Position numbers and translations under genes: made by a program. A DNA stretch of 64,000 nt from Rusavskia elegans (taxonomy: Eukaryota > Ascomycota > Lecanoromycetes > Teloschistales > Teloschistaceae): NCBI GenBank assembly GCA_011316305.1, contig SAUG01000094.1:62001-126000 (forward strand), given 5' to 3'. Positions 35,200 through 47,660 of this stretch are shown here, one piece after another. Each line of letters begins with the position of its first letter. The first letter of the stretch is position 1. Below the pieces are notes generated by a model. The model worked only from the letters and a program-made list of their open reading frames with translations, had not been told where the DNA came from and ran no database searches.

Positions 35200-35404
35200 G
35201 ATGATGTCCTCTGTTTTGCCTACAGGTACTCTAAAGCATGCGAAATATTGTGCAACGTTGTCTCGTGAAACGATGTAGAGGGTGCCGCGCGTTTGCCGCT
35301 TAAAAATGATCGGCAAGGCCAGCGCTAGGCCCGCCGTAGCTCATGATGTTCTGAAATGAAAACAACTAAATACACTGGAAAAGAGTAAGGGTGACTGTTC
35401 CGAG

Positions 35405-35924
35405 ATGTCGGTCACCAGGTCAAGGATACTGGACCTGATGAAGGTTCGCTATTACTCGGTCCACCCCCAGGCGAAGCTTTCTGTTGCTCATCAAATAGGT
35501 ACAATGTCGCATCTTCTCAATGACCTTCAACCCTGAACGAACGAGGACTGGAAACAAGATCCTGCGGCAGCGCCTGAAAGGTCCCTCCGTAGCAGCATAC
35601 TATCCCAGGCGTGTCGCTACGTTCAAGGATCTCCGAGCACTGTATCCAGATCTGGACACATGGGATGAAGATGAGGAAGATCGGCTGGAACATGTTGCCC
35701 TGTATGACCGATCCTCTATATCTATCTATAATGATGAGGCCATCAGTACTGACGACCGTCGCTAGTATGAAAACACGTGGCAAAGGTGCACCAAAGAAGA
35801 AGCGAAGCAAAGACGGTGAGTTGATGATTGTCTACAAGGTCTTAACTGTTGCTGAATGAAAGCTGTAGAATCGAAGAAGATCCTCGGCAAGCGAAAGAAG
35901 CAAGTTGCTCCAAAAGCACCTTGA
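35405..35924 (+). CDS. Mitochondrial small-subunit ribosomal protein mS33
   Basis: Four short exons: 35405..35443, 35499..35701, 35766..35815 and 35869..35924 (115 aa). Conserved order: SRILDLMK, VQCRIFSMTFNPERTRTGNK, LRQRLKGPSVAAYYPRR, WDEDEEDRLEHVA, RGKGAPKKKRSK and a Lys-rich end. The first splice recreates LMK-VQCRIF, typical of the family. Introns are 55, 64 and 53 nt. The protein is a component of the mitoribosome small subunit (MRPS33/Rsm27 family). Confidence 0.92.
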
Positions 35925-36732
35925 GCTATCTCATGCAATACACCGTACACAGGTCCGGTCCAGTTAGCTACGTTCAGACCGGATGACCTTCCGAACCTTC
36001 CAACAGCTGAAAGTCGCATGTTCACTTCGGTCTCTGCAGTAGGCGGTTTATGCGCCTGAGGCCCTGGAAAAAAGAAGGCAGACTCCCGAAGGCGCGCTCA
36101 GCGGCCCTGGAATAGGAGAGCTCCTCAGACCTGTTGGGGATGGTGGGCCTCGTTGCAGTCATCGCTGCTATTGCAGAACCTCCTTTTCCACCAACTCATG
36201 GACAGACACTGAGTTAAATTCCCAGCATGCGGCGCTATTTGCCCCTTTCGTTGCACGAGTCTGTAGTCTCTAGGCCCCTGATTGGAAGTTACATCAGGGT
36301 TATCTGTGGATTACTTTTGCGGGAATCTGTCATTGACAGGTCACAGTTGCACTGCAGGTCCAGATGCTATGTTTTGTAGTTCAAAAATAAATAGTACCTA
36401 CTTAGTATCATATTATGTATGCCAAACTCTACGGAATATATCTCCTGTATCCTGATCTAGAGTACTGGAACCATGGACTGTGCAAGACTGTCATCTGGTA
36501 GGCAACCTAAAGAGGCTAGCGTAACGTCGCGCTACGGCACTACCTTAGTACGACGAACTCAATCCAAGCTTCGAAAGACTTAACCCAGTTACTCCACCTT
36601 CGACGACCATCATCCGCCCCACAACGACTCGGTTGTCTCTTCTTGTGATTGCACTTGCAAGTTTGATGACGGATGTCACATAGTAAGATCGAAGTAATCA
36701 AGTGCCAAAGCTTGTAAGGGTTTGTTGTCACC
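35925..36732. other. Intergenic region
   Basis: About 800 bp between the mS33 gene and SF3B2, both on the plus strand. No frame with coding character and no repeat is seen. Confidence 0.5.
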
Positions 36733-38478
36733 ATGCCTTCTGCCACTAAGCCGACGAAGAATCAGTTGAGAAGAGCGAAGAAGAAGGCCGAAAAGGAGAA
36801 AGAGGTAACTAACCACGACTTCTGGTATGATATCTCTGCTGAAATTTTGCACCAGAAAGCTGGCATACCCACGCCCGAAACGAGCGTCGAGCCGGAAGCC
36901 ACACCCGTCAAAGATGAACCCCTACCCACCCCAGAAGAAGCGCAAGATGGCACCGATGGCATCGATGGCATGGACGAAACCAATCCTTTGTTCGAAATGT
37001 ATCGAGATATCATGGGTCGCTTCGAGCAAGCCGACAAAGAGGATCCATCCACCAAGGAAATTGAAAAGCCTGAAGTCTTCTACGATGATGACGACGAGAT
37101 ACCCGACGAGGATGATGAGCAAGGAGTTCCAAAGCTTTCTAAGAAAAAACGAAAAGAGCAAAGCAAGTTGTCAATCGCCGAGCTGAAAGCTTTGGTCCAG
37201 AAGCCCGAAATTGTGGATTGGACAGACACTTCAGCCTCTGATCCTCGACTACTCGTACATATCAAAGGTTACCGAAATGTCGTCCCTGTCCCCACACATT
37301 GGTCACTCAAGCGAGAATATCTGTCATCGAAGCGTGGTGTAGAGAAAGCCGCCTTTTCTCTTCCCAAATTCATCCAGGAGACCGGCATAGCGGAAATGCG
37401 GGATGCAGTCTTGGAAAAACAAGATCAAGCTAGTCTCAAACAGAAGCAGCGAGAAAGAGTGCAGCCGAAGATGGGCAAGCTCGACATTGATTACCAAAAG
37501 CTTTACGAGGCGTTCTTCAGATTCCAGACCAAACCTGAATTGACAAGATATGGCGAAGTCTATTACGAGGGGAAGGAGTATGAAACTAATCTGAAGCATC
37601 TCCGTCCTGGTGAGCTGAGCGAAGAGCTTAAAGAAGCCTTGAATATTCCCCCTGGCGCACCGCCGCCATGGCTGATCAATCAGCAGCGCTTCGGCCCTCC
37701 ACCATCGTATCCAGCGCTTAAGATACCTGGCCTGAACGCTCCTCCGCCCCCCGGAGGACAGTGGGGCTTTCATCCTGGAGGCTACGGCAAACCGCCAGTC
37801 GACGAGTATAACCGACCACTGTACGGAGGTGACATCTTTGGCGTTCTGCAACCGCAACAGAATGCTCAACTCGGCGAGCCTGTTGAAAAGACACTGTGGG
37901 GCGAATTGCAAGAGCCAGAGGAGGAATCGGAAGAAGACGAAAGCGATGAAGAGGAGGAAGAGGGGGATACAGAGGATGTTGGCGCTGGTCTCCAGACGCC
38001 ATCAGGACTGGAGACACCAGGAGGTATGGCATCCACAGTCCCGTCGGAGTATGGCGGGGCAGAAAGCGTTGCTGGAGAATTTGATCTACGAAAATCAAGA
38101 AGAGGCACGGACACGGAAGAGTCTACGCAACCGCGCACTGCATATCAAGTTATCCCCGAGCAGCAGGCGAGAGTGTCAGGCTTCTTTGGTGGAGATCGGA
38201 CGTATGATCTCAAGGCTGCACAGAACAATCTTCCTGTCCTGGGGCAGGAGGATCAGACTAGGAAGCGCAAGAAGCCGGGAGACGTAGATGTAGCTATGGA
38301 CCCAGATTCATTGCAAGCTAAAGATGGGATGGATAAGGAAGAGATGAAGAAGTTGTATGAGGCACAGAAGCAGCAGGAGCAGGGACAATGGGGATTTCAA
38401 GAAGATCTCAGTGACATGATAGCTAGTGAGAGCCGGAAGCGGCAGAAGAGAGACGAGGAAAAGAGATCAAAGAGATAA
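36733..38478 (+). CDS. CUS1: Splicing factor 3b subunit 2 (SF3B2/Cus1)
   Basis: U2 snRNP SF3b component that helps anchor the complex at the branch site. The open frame runs uninterrupted for 581 aa. The conserved DUF382 core starts near residue 155 (SIAELKALVQKPEIVDWTDT, DPRLLVHIKGYRN, VPVPTHWSLKREYLSSKRG) and is followed by the PSP domain (LSEELKEALNIPPGAPPPW, INQQRFGPPPSYP, PGLNAPPPPGGQWG, DEYNRPLYGGDIFG). An acidic linker and a basic tail complete it. A likely 51-nt intron lies in frame at 36805..36855 (GTAACT...CACCAG); removing it deletes the aromatic-rich stretch VTNHDFWYDISAEILHQ, which does not fit the basic N-terminus, and leaves 564 aa. Confidence 0.92.
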   Translation: MPSATKPTKNQLRRAKKKAEKEKEVTNHDFWYDISAEILHQKAGIPTPETSVEPEATPVKDEPLPTPEEAQDGTDGIDGMDETNPLFEMYRDIMGRFEQADKEDPSTKEIEKPEVFYDDDDEIPDEDDEQGVPKLSKKKRKEQSKLSIAELKALVQKPEIVDWTDTSASDPRLLVHIKGYRNVVPVPTHWSLKREYLSSKRGVEKAAFSLPKFIQETGIAEMRDAVLEKQDQASLKQKQRERVQPKMGKLDIDYQKLYEAFFRFQTKPELTRYGEVYYEGKEYETNLKHLRPGELSEELKEALNIPPGAPPPWLINQQRFGPPPSYPALKIPGLNAPPPPGGQWGFHPGGYGKPPVDEYNRPLYGGDIFGVLQPQQNAQLGEPVEKTLWGELQEPEEESEEDESDEEEEEGDTEDVGAGLQTPSGLETPGGMASTVPSEYGGAESVAGEFDLRKSRRGTDTEESTQPRTAYQVIPEQQARVSGFFGGDRTYDLKAAQNNLPVLGQEDQTRKRKKPGDVDVAMDPDSLQAKDGMDKEEMKKLYEAQKQQEQGQWGFQEDLSDMIASESRKRQKRDEEKRSKR

Positions 38479-39040
38479 TCAAGAAGAGACCCAAGAGAGT
38501 CATACAATTGGAAGATCGAGGCAAGACTTCAATATCAAGAATTACCAGGCCAGAAATCATCATGCAGTGAACTTGTATGACTGTGAAATATTCACTCTTG
38601 GCACGAACGACGGGAGAAATCGTTACCATCAAGAATCTCAGCCGTTAACGAAGCAATGAAAAGAGAAAACCAACAGGCTTCAACAATCAACACTAATTGA
38701 CCCGACGAGTCCCTGCCCATCAGTTACGTGGTGTTGCTCAAGGTCAAGGAGGCTCACCCCTGATCCTCATTCAGCCTAGCGGCGTGGTAATATTCGGAAA
38801 TTTTACCTCGTCGACTTAGCAAAAGAAAACCATCACCTCCGGAGTCGTGCTCCTTTGCCTCGCGCGCCATCGTCACAGTCCAGGAGCACTTGAATATGAG
38901 GTATTACTCATCATCTTGGAAGCTTTAGGATAGCCACTAAGCTTGCGAATATCCACCTGCTGTTACCATCTCACTCTTCCCTTTGCTTCCCAGAATCGAT
39001 ATTCCAAGCATTGACCCCAAATTAATCAGGTACCGTCGTC
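38479..39040. other. Intergenic region and leader of the RS-protein gene
   Basis: 562 bp between two plus-strand genes; nothing recognisable is seen apart from likely 3' UTR and promoter sequence. Confidence 0.5.
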
Positions 39041-40802
39041 ATGGACCGAGGAAGAGACCGAAGGTAAGATAAAATGCCGTACGGTGATCTTTCACAGGCC
39101 TTCCGCAAACTCTGTGTCTCAATATGTGGAGACCTGCCCATACATTCACAAGTCGTGCGATGCTAATCCTCACCTTCACAGATATTATGATGAACGTCCT
39201 CCACCTGACGATACCTACCGTCCGTCAGATCGTACACCACGATCACCTGTCCGCACCGATAGCTACCGAGGCAATCGATCGCCTCCACGCCGCGCTCGCA
39301 CACCGCCTCCATATGCCGTCGACTCGTATGCTCCTGGGGCTCGAGGTGGCCGTCCACGAAGTCGCTCTCCACGACGTCGTTCCAGAAGTCCTGCCACAAG
39401 AGGAAGATTTGAAGGAGGTGGATACCGTGCTAGACCGAGATCTCCTCCACCCCGAACCTTTTCTCCCCGGAGAGATAGCTACGTCAGATCACCCCCCAGA
39501 GCCCGCCGTTACTCCAGATCTCCACCTGCGAGAGCTCGTTCCCCTCCGCCAGTGAGACGGGACCAACCTGTCGATAGCCGACGGCCACGTTCACCTTACC
39601 GTGGCAGGCCTGCTTCACCGCCACGTGAACGGTATGAGAGACGTGGGTACTCTCCATCACGCGATTCTGCGCCTCGATACCCACCAAAGGATGACAATTA
39701 TCGGCCAGCTCCAAGAGAGCGCTCCCGTTCGCCACTCCGCCGCTCTGCAAACATATCACGGGCCCCTTCTCCAATCTCATCACATGGCTCTGCTCGTCAA
39801 ATGCATCCAGATAGAATACCAGCTGGATCTCGACCTCGCTCGCCCGTCTATGCAGATTCACGCCCAATCGCTCAAGAAGCTCTGCCAGCTCATCGAGAGC
39901 GATCCCCACCACGTCGACCTCGCTCACCACTCCCAACAAGATCTCCTCCTCGCGAATACCGCCAGCGCTCACCTCCACCGCCTCGCCGACGTGATTCACC
40001 ACCCCCTCCACGAGAGGACATCCGCAATGGTTCAACTCCAGCCAAGTGGTCAGACAACCCGATGAACGTCCCAACAGGACCAAGCTATCGCAATGGTGAT
40101 TCTCGCCCTCCGCCAAGCGCTCCAGCTTACCAGGACCGCTTTGCCCGAGAAGCCCCTTCACCATCTGGACCACCATCCGCCCCCATCTCAATGTCCGCTC
40201 ACAATCGCCCCTCCAGCGCCGCTCATCACCAACCACCTACACGTCCTCGCGGCGGAGGCTACGGCTCTCATCCTCGCGATGGTCCATACGGCCCTCCTCG
40301 CGGTCGCGGCGGATACTACAGCGGTCCTCCTCCACCACGACATTCCTACGAATCGCGCTCTCCGGCCGATGGGCCGCCCTCAGGCCCCCGTGGCGCACCA
40401 CCACCATCATCCAACCACGGCCCACCCCCATACGATCACCGAAGCGCAGAACCGCACCGCCCTCCCTTCCGCAGCAACAATAGCAGCTCAACAACCTACC
40501 CCCGCACCCAACGTTTTAATCACCCCGCCGCGGCCTCCCTCCCTCAGCCTATACCGGGCGGGAAACTGAATACCACGGGCGTGGATCCCGCTGCTGAGAA
40601 ACGCTTGCAGGAGATTGAAGAACAGAAGCGGAAATTGCTGGACGCGATTGACGAGAAGCAGGCGAGTAAGCGGAAGGCATTGAGGGAGTGGGAGAGGGGG
40701 GAAGCGGAAGTTAAGAGGGATGGTTTGAGGAGTGAGCTTGCTGAACGGGGGTTGGAGCAGTTGACGGGGGAGGGGGGAGGAGGTGTGGGAGCTGCTTTTT
40801 GA
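39041..40802 (+). CDS. Arg/Ser/Pro-rich (RS-domain) protein
   Basis: Exons 39041..39063 and 39182..40802 (547 aa); the 118-nt intron starts GTAAGA and has GCTAATCC upstream of its CACAG end. The join gives MDRGRDRRYYDERPPP. Most of the protein is RS/RSP-rich (SRSPRRRSRSP, SPPRARRYSRSPP), turning Gly/Arg/Pro-rich after about 380. The C-terminal 80 residues are a charged coiled coil (AEKRLQEIEEQKRKLLDAID). No RRM or other folded RNA-binding domain is visible. RS composition suggests nuclear speckle or splicing association; the exact identity is unknown to me. Confidence 0.78.
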
Positions 40803-42532
40803 GATTTTGAAGAATGATGGGGGGAGGGAAAGCAAAAGCACAGTGATACTCTGGGGTGATGGTGGGAGTGAAAAAAGTGGGGAAGGTCGAAAAAGATGCC
40901 AGTCTTCATCTACCTAATGGGTTGAGAGAACTGAGATTGTTGTACTGTACACCATAGATGATGATACCACAATTCCGGAGTTGGAAGAATCATAGGAATT
41001 TCCATCTCCAAGACTGTTGATGGCGCGAAAGGAACAAGGGAAGATAGCCATGGCCATTCATAGTTATCAGTTCATCAGCAGTCGTCTCATAGTAACATCC
41101 TCCAAAATAAATTATCCCTAATCACCTACTTCATTATATGCTGCCTGCTTACGTTCTTCCTGGACCAAAGTAATCAACCAACCAATCAGTCAAAAGTTCC
41201 CTTTCGTATTTTGTATTAAATACTTTTTCAATAGTCTCTCTCTCCTTCCTCCAGTTTCTCCGACCACGTTCGTAGGATGATAATAGGGGAGGGAAATCTT
41301 CAATTGAGCGCAATTAGTGAAGTGCAGATTGCATAGTTAGAAGACACCTTACCCCTAAATCTATTGGTATATGCTTGTGCCATTAATTTAAGGCGATATT
41401 GATTTTCACGGGCCGGGAAAGAGTTTTGAATGTCTGGGAGTATATAGACAAGAGTATATACAGTACCTACCCCTTAATCTAACTTGGTAAATTCGCTAGA
41501 TCGAGATATCAATAATATTAAGCATCATGCCAAACGAATCCATACTTAATTTGGAGATTTCTATCGAACGAGCACATGAAAGGAACATGTGTATTGCCAT
41601 CGCCCTTTTCGGATGCTGGATTGCATTGTTTTGGACGCAGCTTTCACCATCAATCTGCTCTCAATCAATCACAGCGACTCTCTCACAAGTCCAAAGCGCA
41701 GCAATGGTAGCATCATCATCATCATTCCACCTAATCTAAAGACTAGCTACCAATCCATCGATCCATCATCATCGTCGTCATCGTATGCATGCTTTTGCAT
41801 TCCAAATTCAAGAGCCGCCATAAAGGGGGACATCCATATGCTCCTCGCTCAGCAGGGTTTAGAAAAACATGGATGAATTCCTAGCCGCCAAAGTTTAATT
41901 GTGTTTCGATCCGTTGTGCAAAGTCGTTAGAATAGGCCGTTAAAAGTATCAAAGGTTTGGTTGGAAGGATGCCGGTGCAAATGTTGTGGGGGATCGCCTA
42001 GAACAGAGGAAGAGAACATGAATCGATCCATGAAGACCTCGATCATGCTGTGTGCCGTACCGAAATAAGCCGCCACTGGTTCCGAGCAAGGGGAGCGAAA
42101 TATGGGTGATAGCATAGCCATTCAAGCCGTGCACATCTGAAATTCATAGCTCGTCGTAGCAACCGTGCAAGCGGACATAACAGAATGGAAATATGCTGGG
42201 GTTGAGGCCGTGAGTGATGCTGCTGTACAAACAAAGGAAACACGTATGCTGGAGTCGACGCCTATGCAAGAAGTCTAAATGTCCCGCCGGATGTTTCCTC
42301 TTGCCAAACTGATCGAGCCGGAGCGAATCGGAGCAAATGAGCAGATCAAATGCAGAGTGGTCATGATGTCGTTTCCGCCATGAAAGATCCAAGATATCTG
42401 TCATGTGAAGTCGTGGGCTTGATAGATGATGTAACATCCAAATGTATGGTGCAGAATGCATGTTCGTGATGTGGCCATGTGTTCGAATAGATAATTTCTC
42501 GTGTCCTTTGCAGCAGCACCCAAGCTGGCCTC
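40803..42532. other. Long 3' region between convergent genes
   Basis: 1.7 kb between the RS-protein stop (+) and the PUF stop (-). It contains ATC/CAT trinucleotide runs near 41705-41790 and scattered short frames with no family resemblance. The PUF 3' UTR probably occupies part of it. Confidence 0.5.
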
Positions 42533-45500
42533 CTAGATCCAGTTGAATCCGTTGACCTGAGGGGGACGCATGTAGGTTGGCGTTGGCTGGTACATAGAAT
42601 TCATGCTTGTGTTGGAGCTGAATTGAGAATGCGCCGAACCATTACTCAAGGTCTGAGAGTGAGCCTGGGAGCTTCCGTTCGAAGCACCGTACTGATGCCC
42701 ACGAGGTGGGTTACCAGAGGCGGAAAAATTAGCTTGGGTAGGAGTGGAGAAACCACTATGCGTCCCGTAGCCATTGATTTGTTGCACGGCATACGGAGCG
42801 ATCGCCGGACCATTGGTAATCTGACGATTGATGGGGATTTGACCGGGTGCAGATGATTCATTGGGCGTACCACCTCCACTTAGACGACCATGCACCTCGC
42901 CGCCCATGATCTTGCTCGAAATGCGACGTCCGTAGGGGGTCTGACGAATTGAAGGAAGGATCGGACGGATCGCCTCCACCAACAGAGACTTAGTCTCTGG
43001 GTCAGCGTAGTCGAGCGCAGTTTGCACAACGTAGTTCGCAAAAGAGTCGCGAAGCATTTTCTCAAGCTCATTGGAGTTCAACATCTCTTCGATCATCATG
43101 CGAGCAACAAGCGGTTCCGCTCCACGCAGACACTTCTCGATAACGTTGGAGCTGAATTTTTGCTTCGATAGTAGTGGAATATGACCTTGGAAGCTGTAAC
43201 ACAGAGGATTGGTAAATGCCACCTCCTGGAGATCGACAATGTATTGAAGCACGTAGTTACCGAACGGATCTTGTACAAGTGAGAATGCGTTCGCGGTGAT
43301 TTGGGCGATGAGCTGAGCTTTTTGATGACCAGAGGCGTGGTCGATACATCGTTGTAGTACACAACATCCATGACGATGAGTTCCGACGACAACACAATTG
43401 TGTCCTACAGCGTCGAAGATGAATTGCGCATCCTCGGCAGATAGACGATTGAGACATTTTTGGATTACATGGTTGCCATTGAGGTCCTGGATCAATTCTA
43501 CAACTCTATCTTGCAGTGCTCCTATGATGGTCTGGATCTGCTCATGCGTCGAGATGAACTCAATCATCTTCTGCAGAGCGCGGGTACCATGCTGATTCAG
43601 AGCAATCTTGACCATCTGGGGAGCTGCATTGGTGATGAGCACAGTACGCTGCTCGTCATTGGAGAATTCAAGCAACTTCTGACAAAGGTAGTTCCCGAAG
43701 GGATCCGTCATGAGTTCGACGACATGCTGGTTGGTCTCCAAGAAGATCATGTGAAGATGCTCGGGGTTGTGTTCCTCAAGTTTCTTCTGGAGGTACCGGC
43801 ACCCATGCTGATCCTTGCACAGGCTGTAGATTTCTCCTTGCAGATGCTCGAGCTTGACATTGTTGAAGCGTGCAGTCTCTTCGCCGTGCTGCATCCGTCG
43901 TTGTTGGATCACGCGAGCCTGGCTGTCTTGGAAACGGGCAGCGGGTTGGCCGTAGGTCTGATATGGAGTGAAACTGTTCTGCGATGGATAAGGTTGGATC
44001 TGGTTATTGAAGGCCATGGGGCTTGCCATCTGCACCGGCGTCATTCCCATGTTCATTAGTTGCATGCCATAGCCCCCGTAGAAGGCCGGCGCAGCATACT
44101 GGGGGATGTTATTCATCTGCGTGACTGGGCTGGAAACCGAGTCCGTGGGCGAGGTCGCAGTCATCGAGCCAGCGGAGAACGGAGGCGCACTAGCCTGCAG
44201 GGGGGACGCAAGCTGGCCATAGCCATTGGTCTGCTCTTCACGTTGAGTCTCTCCTCCAGACAATTCACGGCTATGACGATTGCTCAGTGCTCCAGGGGGA
44301 ATGCGACCGAGACTGGCATTATGATTACGGAAGTGCTGCTGAGCGTGAGTCTTGGAAGGAGTCGTCGTTCCTACTGCATTAATGCTCTTCATGGTGGGAA
44401 TATCATTGGTGGAATAGGACAATGAAGCATTGGCCAAGGTAGGTCTCGACGATGCAGAATCCTGCTGACCAGGAAGACCGGGCTGAGGGTAGGAGGCCAG
44501 GCTAGCTTCCATTGAATGTCGGTTCAGATGGCGAGTGCTGCCGATTGCTTCTGGAGATTGCTGCGAGCTCATGTTGGAACCTACAGCCGCTGGCTGCCCA
44601 TTGCTCTGTGGCTTCGCGCCATTCTGAGAAACACTGGACTGAGAAGAATGGCGGCCAAACGGCGTCCAACCATTGACCTGTGCCTCCGGCCCTGGCGACT
44701 GGGAAAGAGCTAGGTCCAATGCAGCAGATGATGCGGAAAGCTGCAGAAAGATGATTAGTAATTATGTCAGACCCGAAAGTACCACCTCACTTACCAAGCC
44801 GGGATAGTCCTCGCGACGAACCAGAATGGGGAACTTGTCATCGGTCGCGTTCATCTGCAGGTAGTTCTTGACATCGGGAGATGTAGCCGTGTCTTTCTTG
44901 GCCGCCTCGTCCTCATCACCGAAGAGGAAGCCGGTGGTATTGATCTGACCAATACCCATGGCAGCTGCGTAGTCCCCGTAATTGCCGTAGATGCGATTCT
45001 TGGAACCAGTCACAGGCATGGAGTAGCGATTGGATCTACTGAAAATGTCAGCACCGAACAATTCAACAAATTGCAGATCATCGTCCGACATAGACAGACA
45101 AGTAAACTTACGAAGTGATTCCACGTTGACCAACAGCGCCTGAGTCGGGAAGGTAGGTCGAGACACGATCGTTGGAACCGCGGCGAGAGCCAGGCACCGA
45201 CTTGGACGGAAGGGTGTCCGAATTGATGTGATTGTGCAAGGTTTGAGCGATCTCGGAGGGTGGAGAAGTGAGCTGAGAGCCTGAACGGCTGCTACGGTTG
45301 TTCAAGCCGGGAGGTGAAGCAATACTTGACATGGAATAACGATTGTTGCGTGAGAAGACGGATGAGAACTGGTCACGATACTCGGGAGGAGTGGTAGGCT
45401 CGCTCTGATGGCCTGGTGCCATATTGACACGCTGGAGGTCTTGGGTCATCTGGTCCAACTCTTGCTTTTCACGGGCGGTCTGCATGCTCAAACGCTCCAT

Positions 45501-46074
45501 CTCTTTATTGAAGATCTTACGCTGCTCCTGCAGCATCTCCAGCTCCATTCGTTTCTTTTCGAGCTACAGAGGAAAGATGAGTTAGCATAGCTTGGAAGGA
45601 AGAAGGATGATGGAAGTGGATGGGGTTTTAGAGTAGTTGACTTACGAGTTGAACCTTATGAAGGGTCTGTGCATGAATAGAATCGTCAGCTCATTCACTC
45701 GAGATCAAGGCAGGTGAAGGAAGAATGAAAGACGGAGCCGAGTCCGATATCGGCGAGCGCTTCCACCTTCAATAGCGGCATTCCACGCGCACAGTACTCA
45801 CCGTGTTGGGCAGCTCGACCGGCTCTGGAGCCTGAGCCGGCTGTTGGCCGATGGGAGTGAGATTGGGCACCTTGCTCATATCGGTGGTGAACCGGCGCTG
45901 GAGGCTCGCTCGGGCGTCGTTGATGGACTGGGAATGGCTGGTCATGAAGCTGCCACTGTATCTGGCAGGTGTGGTGTAGCCACTTGAGCTTTCGCTGGTG
46001 GTTGTAGTAGTGATGGGGGCGTTGCGTGATCGGAGTTCGTCGAGGCGGGTCGTTAAGGCATTATTGTATGCCAT
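42533..46074 (-). CDS. Eight-repeat PUF protein (Puf4/Mpt5-type)
   Basis: Exons: 46074..45802, 45666..45646, 45563..45112, 45038..44795 and 44740..42533 (1065 aa). Exon 2 is a 21-nt microexon (TLHKVQL) that links exon 1 in frame to the coiled coil LEKKRMELEMLQEQRK. A long Ser/Asn/Gln-rich region follows. The PUF domain (about 625-975) has eight readable repeats: QHGCRYLQ, PFGNYLCQ, QHGTRALQ, LNGNHVIQ, RHGCCVLQ, PFGNYVLQ, KFSSNVIE and SFANYVVQ. Repeats 6-8 (NY..Q, SN..E, NY..Q) give the UGU-reading triplet. An insertion between repeats 6 and 7 (FTNPLCYSFQG) is of the kind seen in Puf4/Mpt5-like proteins. The introns are 135, 82, 73 and 54 nt. Confidence 0.92.
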
Positions 46075-47660
46075 GATGGTCTAACTCATAGTAAGTATGG
46101 ATGATGGCAAAGAATGCTGAATGAAGATGAGCTCGGGCGAAAAGCAATGCAAGATGCTGAGGTTGATGTGGGAGGAAGGAGTGGTAGAAGTGAGGTCGGA
46201 AGTCGACTTTATATGATTGTGAATCGAGCGGCAAGGCAGACGCAGTGAATAGTAGGCGGGTCGCTCACAGTGAATAAGATGCGGGCGGATGATGGTGGTG
46301 ATCGTGGATACTCGTGATTGCCGGACAATAGAAGAGCACTTGGTTGACAATATATGGGTATTGTACATGGGGCTCGACCTGCGAAGCGCCAACAGTATTG
46401 ATTCTCGTGGTTGAATGGCTGTCGAGGAGACGGGAGAAAGGATCAATCAGGTCTAACCATCGTACAATTACAGAGCAGTTGCCAGTACAAAAACAACGGA
46501 GGCGCGTGGAGCGAAGGAGAAAAACACAATGGGCCCGAGAGGGATGTTGGGTGAAGTATGAATGGAAGTCGAGGGGTCGAGAATTTGGGGGTTAGGTTCT
46601 GAGACGGCCCCGCTAGCGGCAGGTGGGATCCTTTCTAGGCTTTTAATCGAGGTTCCCTGCTAACCACAAGCCTGATTGATCCTGCCAACCTTGATCGAGT
46701 TGAACGAGGGGATTGGTGTGTTTGCATCGATGGGCGGCCTCCTTGGACGGGGCGAGGAAGACCTGCGTCAATCATGCAGAGCTGGTGCATTGGTTCAACG
46801 TTCGACAGCGACGATCATAAAAGGGGGGCAACCAAAGTGTCCTCACGCTTTCACATGTTCCAAACATATGTCTCCGGGGGCAACACGGACATATGCAACA
46901 GTTGAGATAGACTATCATTACTATGGCCAGGTAGGTGCATGCATGAATTCCTACAACGCCTCCACGATGGTGGATTTGTAAGCGGACAGACCTATTATTA
47001 TTCGAATTGGGTGTATACGACACTATTACCGTGCGGTGGAGCCCTCGACCAGGAGATGGGGTGACACGAGTCGCGGGGGATTTAAAATACTTTTTGGTTC
47101 TTGTCGAGTCGAATATCTCCGACGTGAACCTACTCTACCGCTGTGCAGTGTCCACTCTGTTCTTCAATAATGCACTGGCGGGAAGGAGGAGCCGTCCCAT
47201 CAATATGCAGGATCATCCGGGGCTTTTCTTGTCTGGGCAAGTCCTTGGACGATCTGTTGTAGGGATTTGTTCAATCGAAAGGGAGGGAGGCAACCCCACA
47301 CCATTTATAGACTTTTCATCTCGAATCTGGCGGTGAGGGATTTCGCTAAGACGCTTCGAGTCTAGGCCTGCGGATGCTACCGAAGCACGCAAAATTACCC
47401 ACAGGCAGTACTAGTGACTCATCAATAATCATAAATCCAAGATTGTCTCTCCGCCAATCAAAATCAGCGTACCTTATCGCATCATAACTTTGGATCTTAT
47501 CCCATTCCGAAAAAGGCCACCGAAATTGGAGAGGTCTGTGACATACACTCAACTCGATAATGGAAGACGAAGGCTGTTAGATAGATCGGTTTGCAAGAAA
47601 GCTTCACAACGTTCCCATCCATTACTTCTGCTGTACTTATGCGTTCGAGACTGAATCAAT
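46075..47660. other. Divergent promoter region, PUF and RPC2
   Basis: 1.6 kb between two starts. A 121-codon frame on the minus strand (46446..46081) ends six bases before the PUF start and lies in its likely leader; I treat it as non-coding or at most an upstream ORF. No repeats are seen. Confidence 0.5.

Noticed and set aside
40093..40569. Plus-strand frames overlapping the RS-protein exon
   Set aside because: Arg/Ser/Pro codons leave other frames open; only the annotated frame gives the RS repeats and coiled coil.
46081..46446. 121-codon minus-strand frame just upstream of the PUF start
   Set aside because: It lies in the likely 5' leader, has no domain and ends six bases before the PUF ATG.
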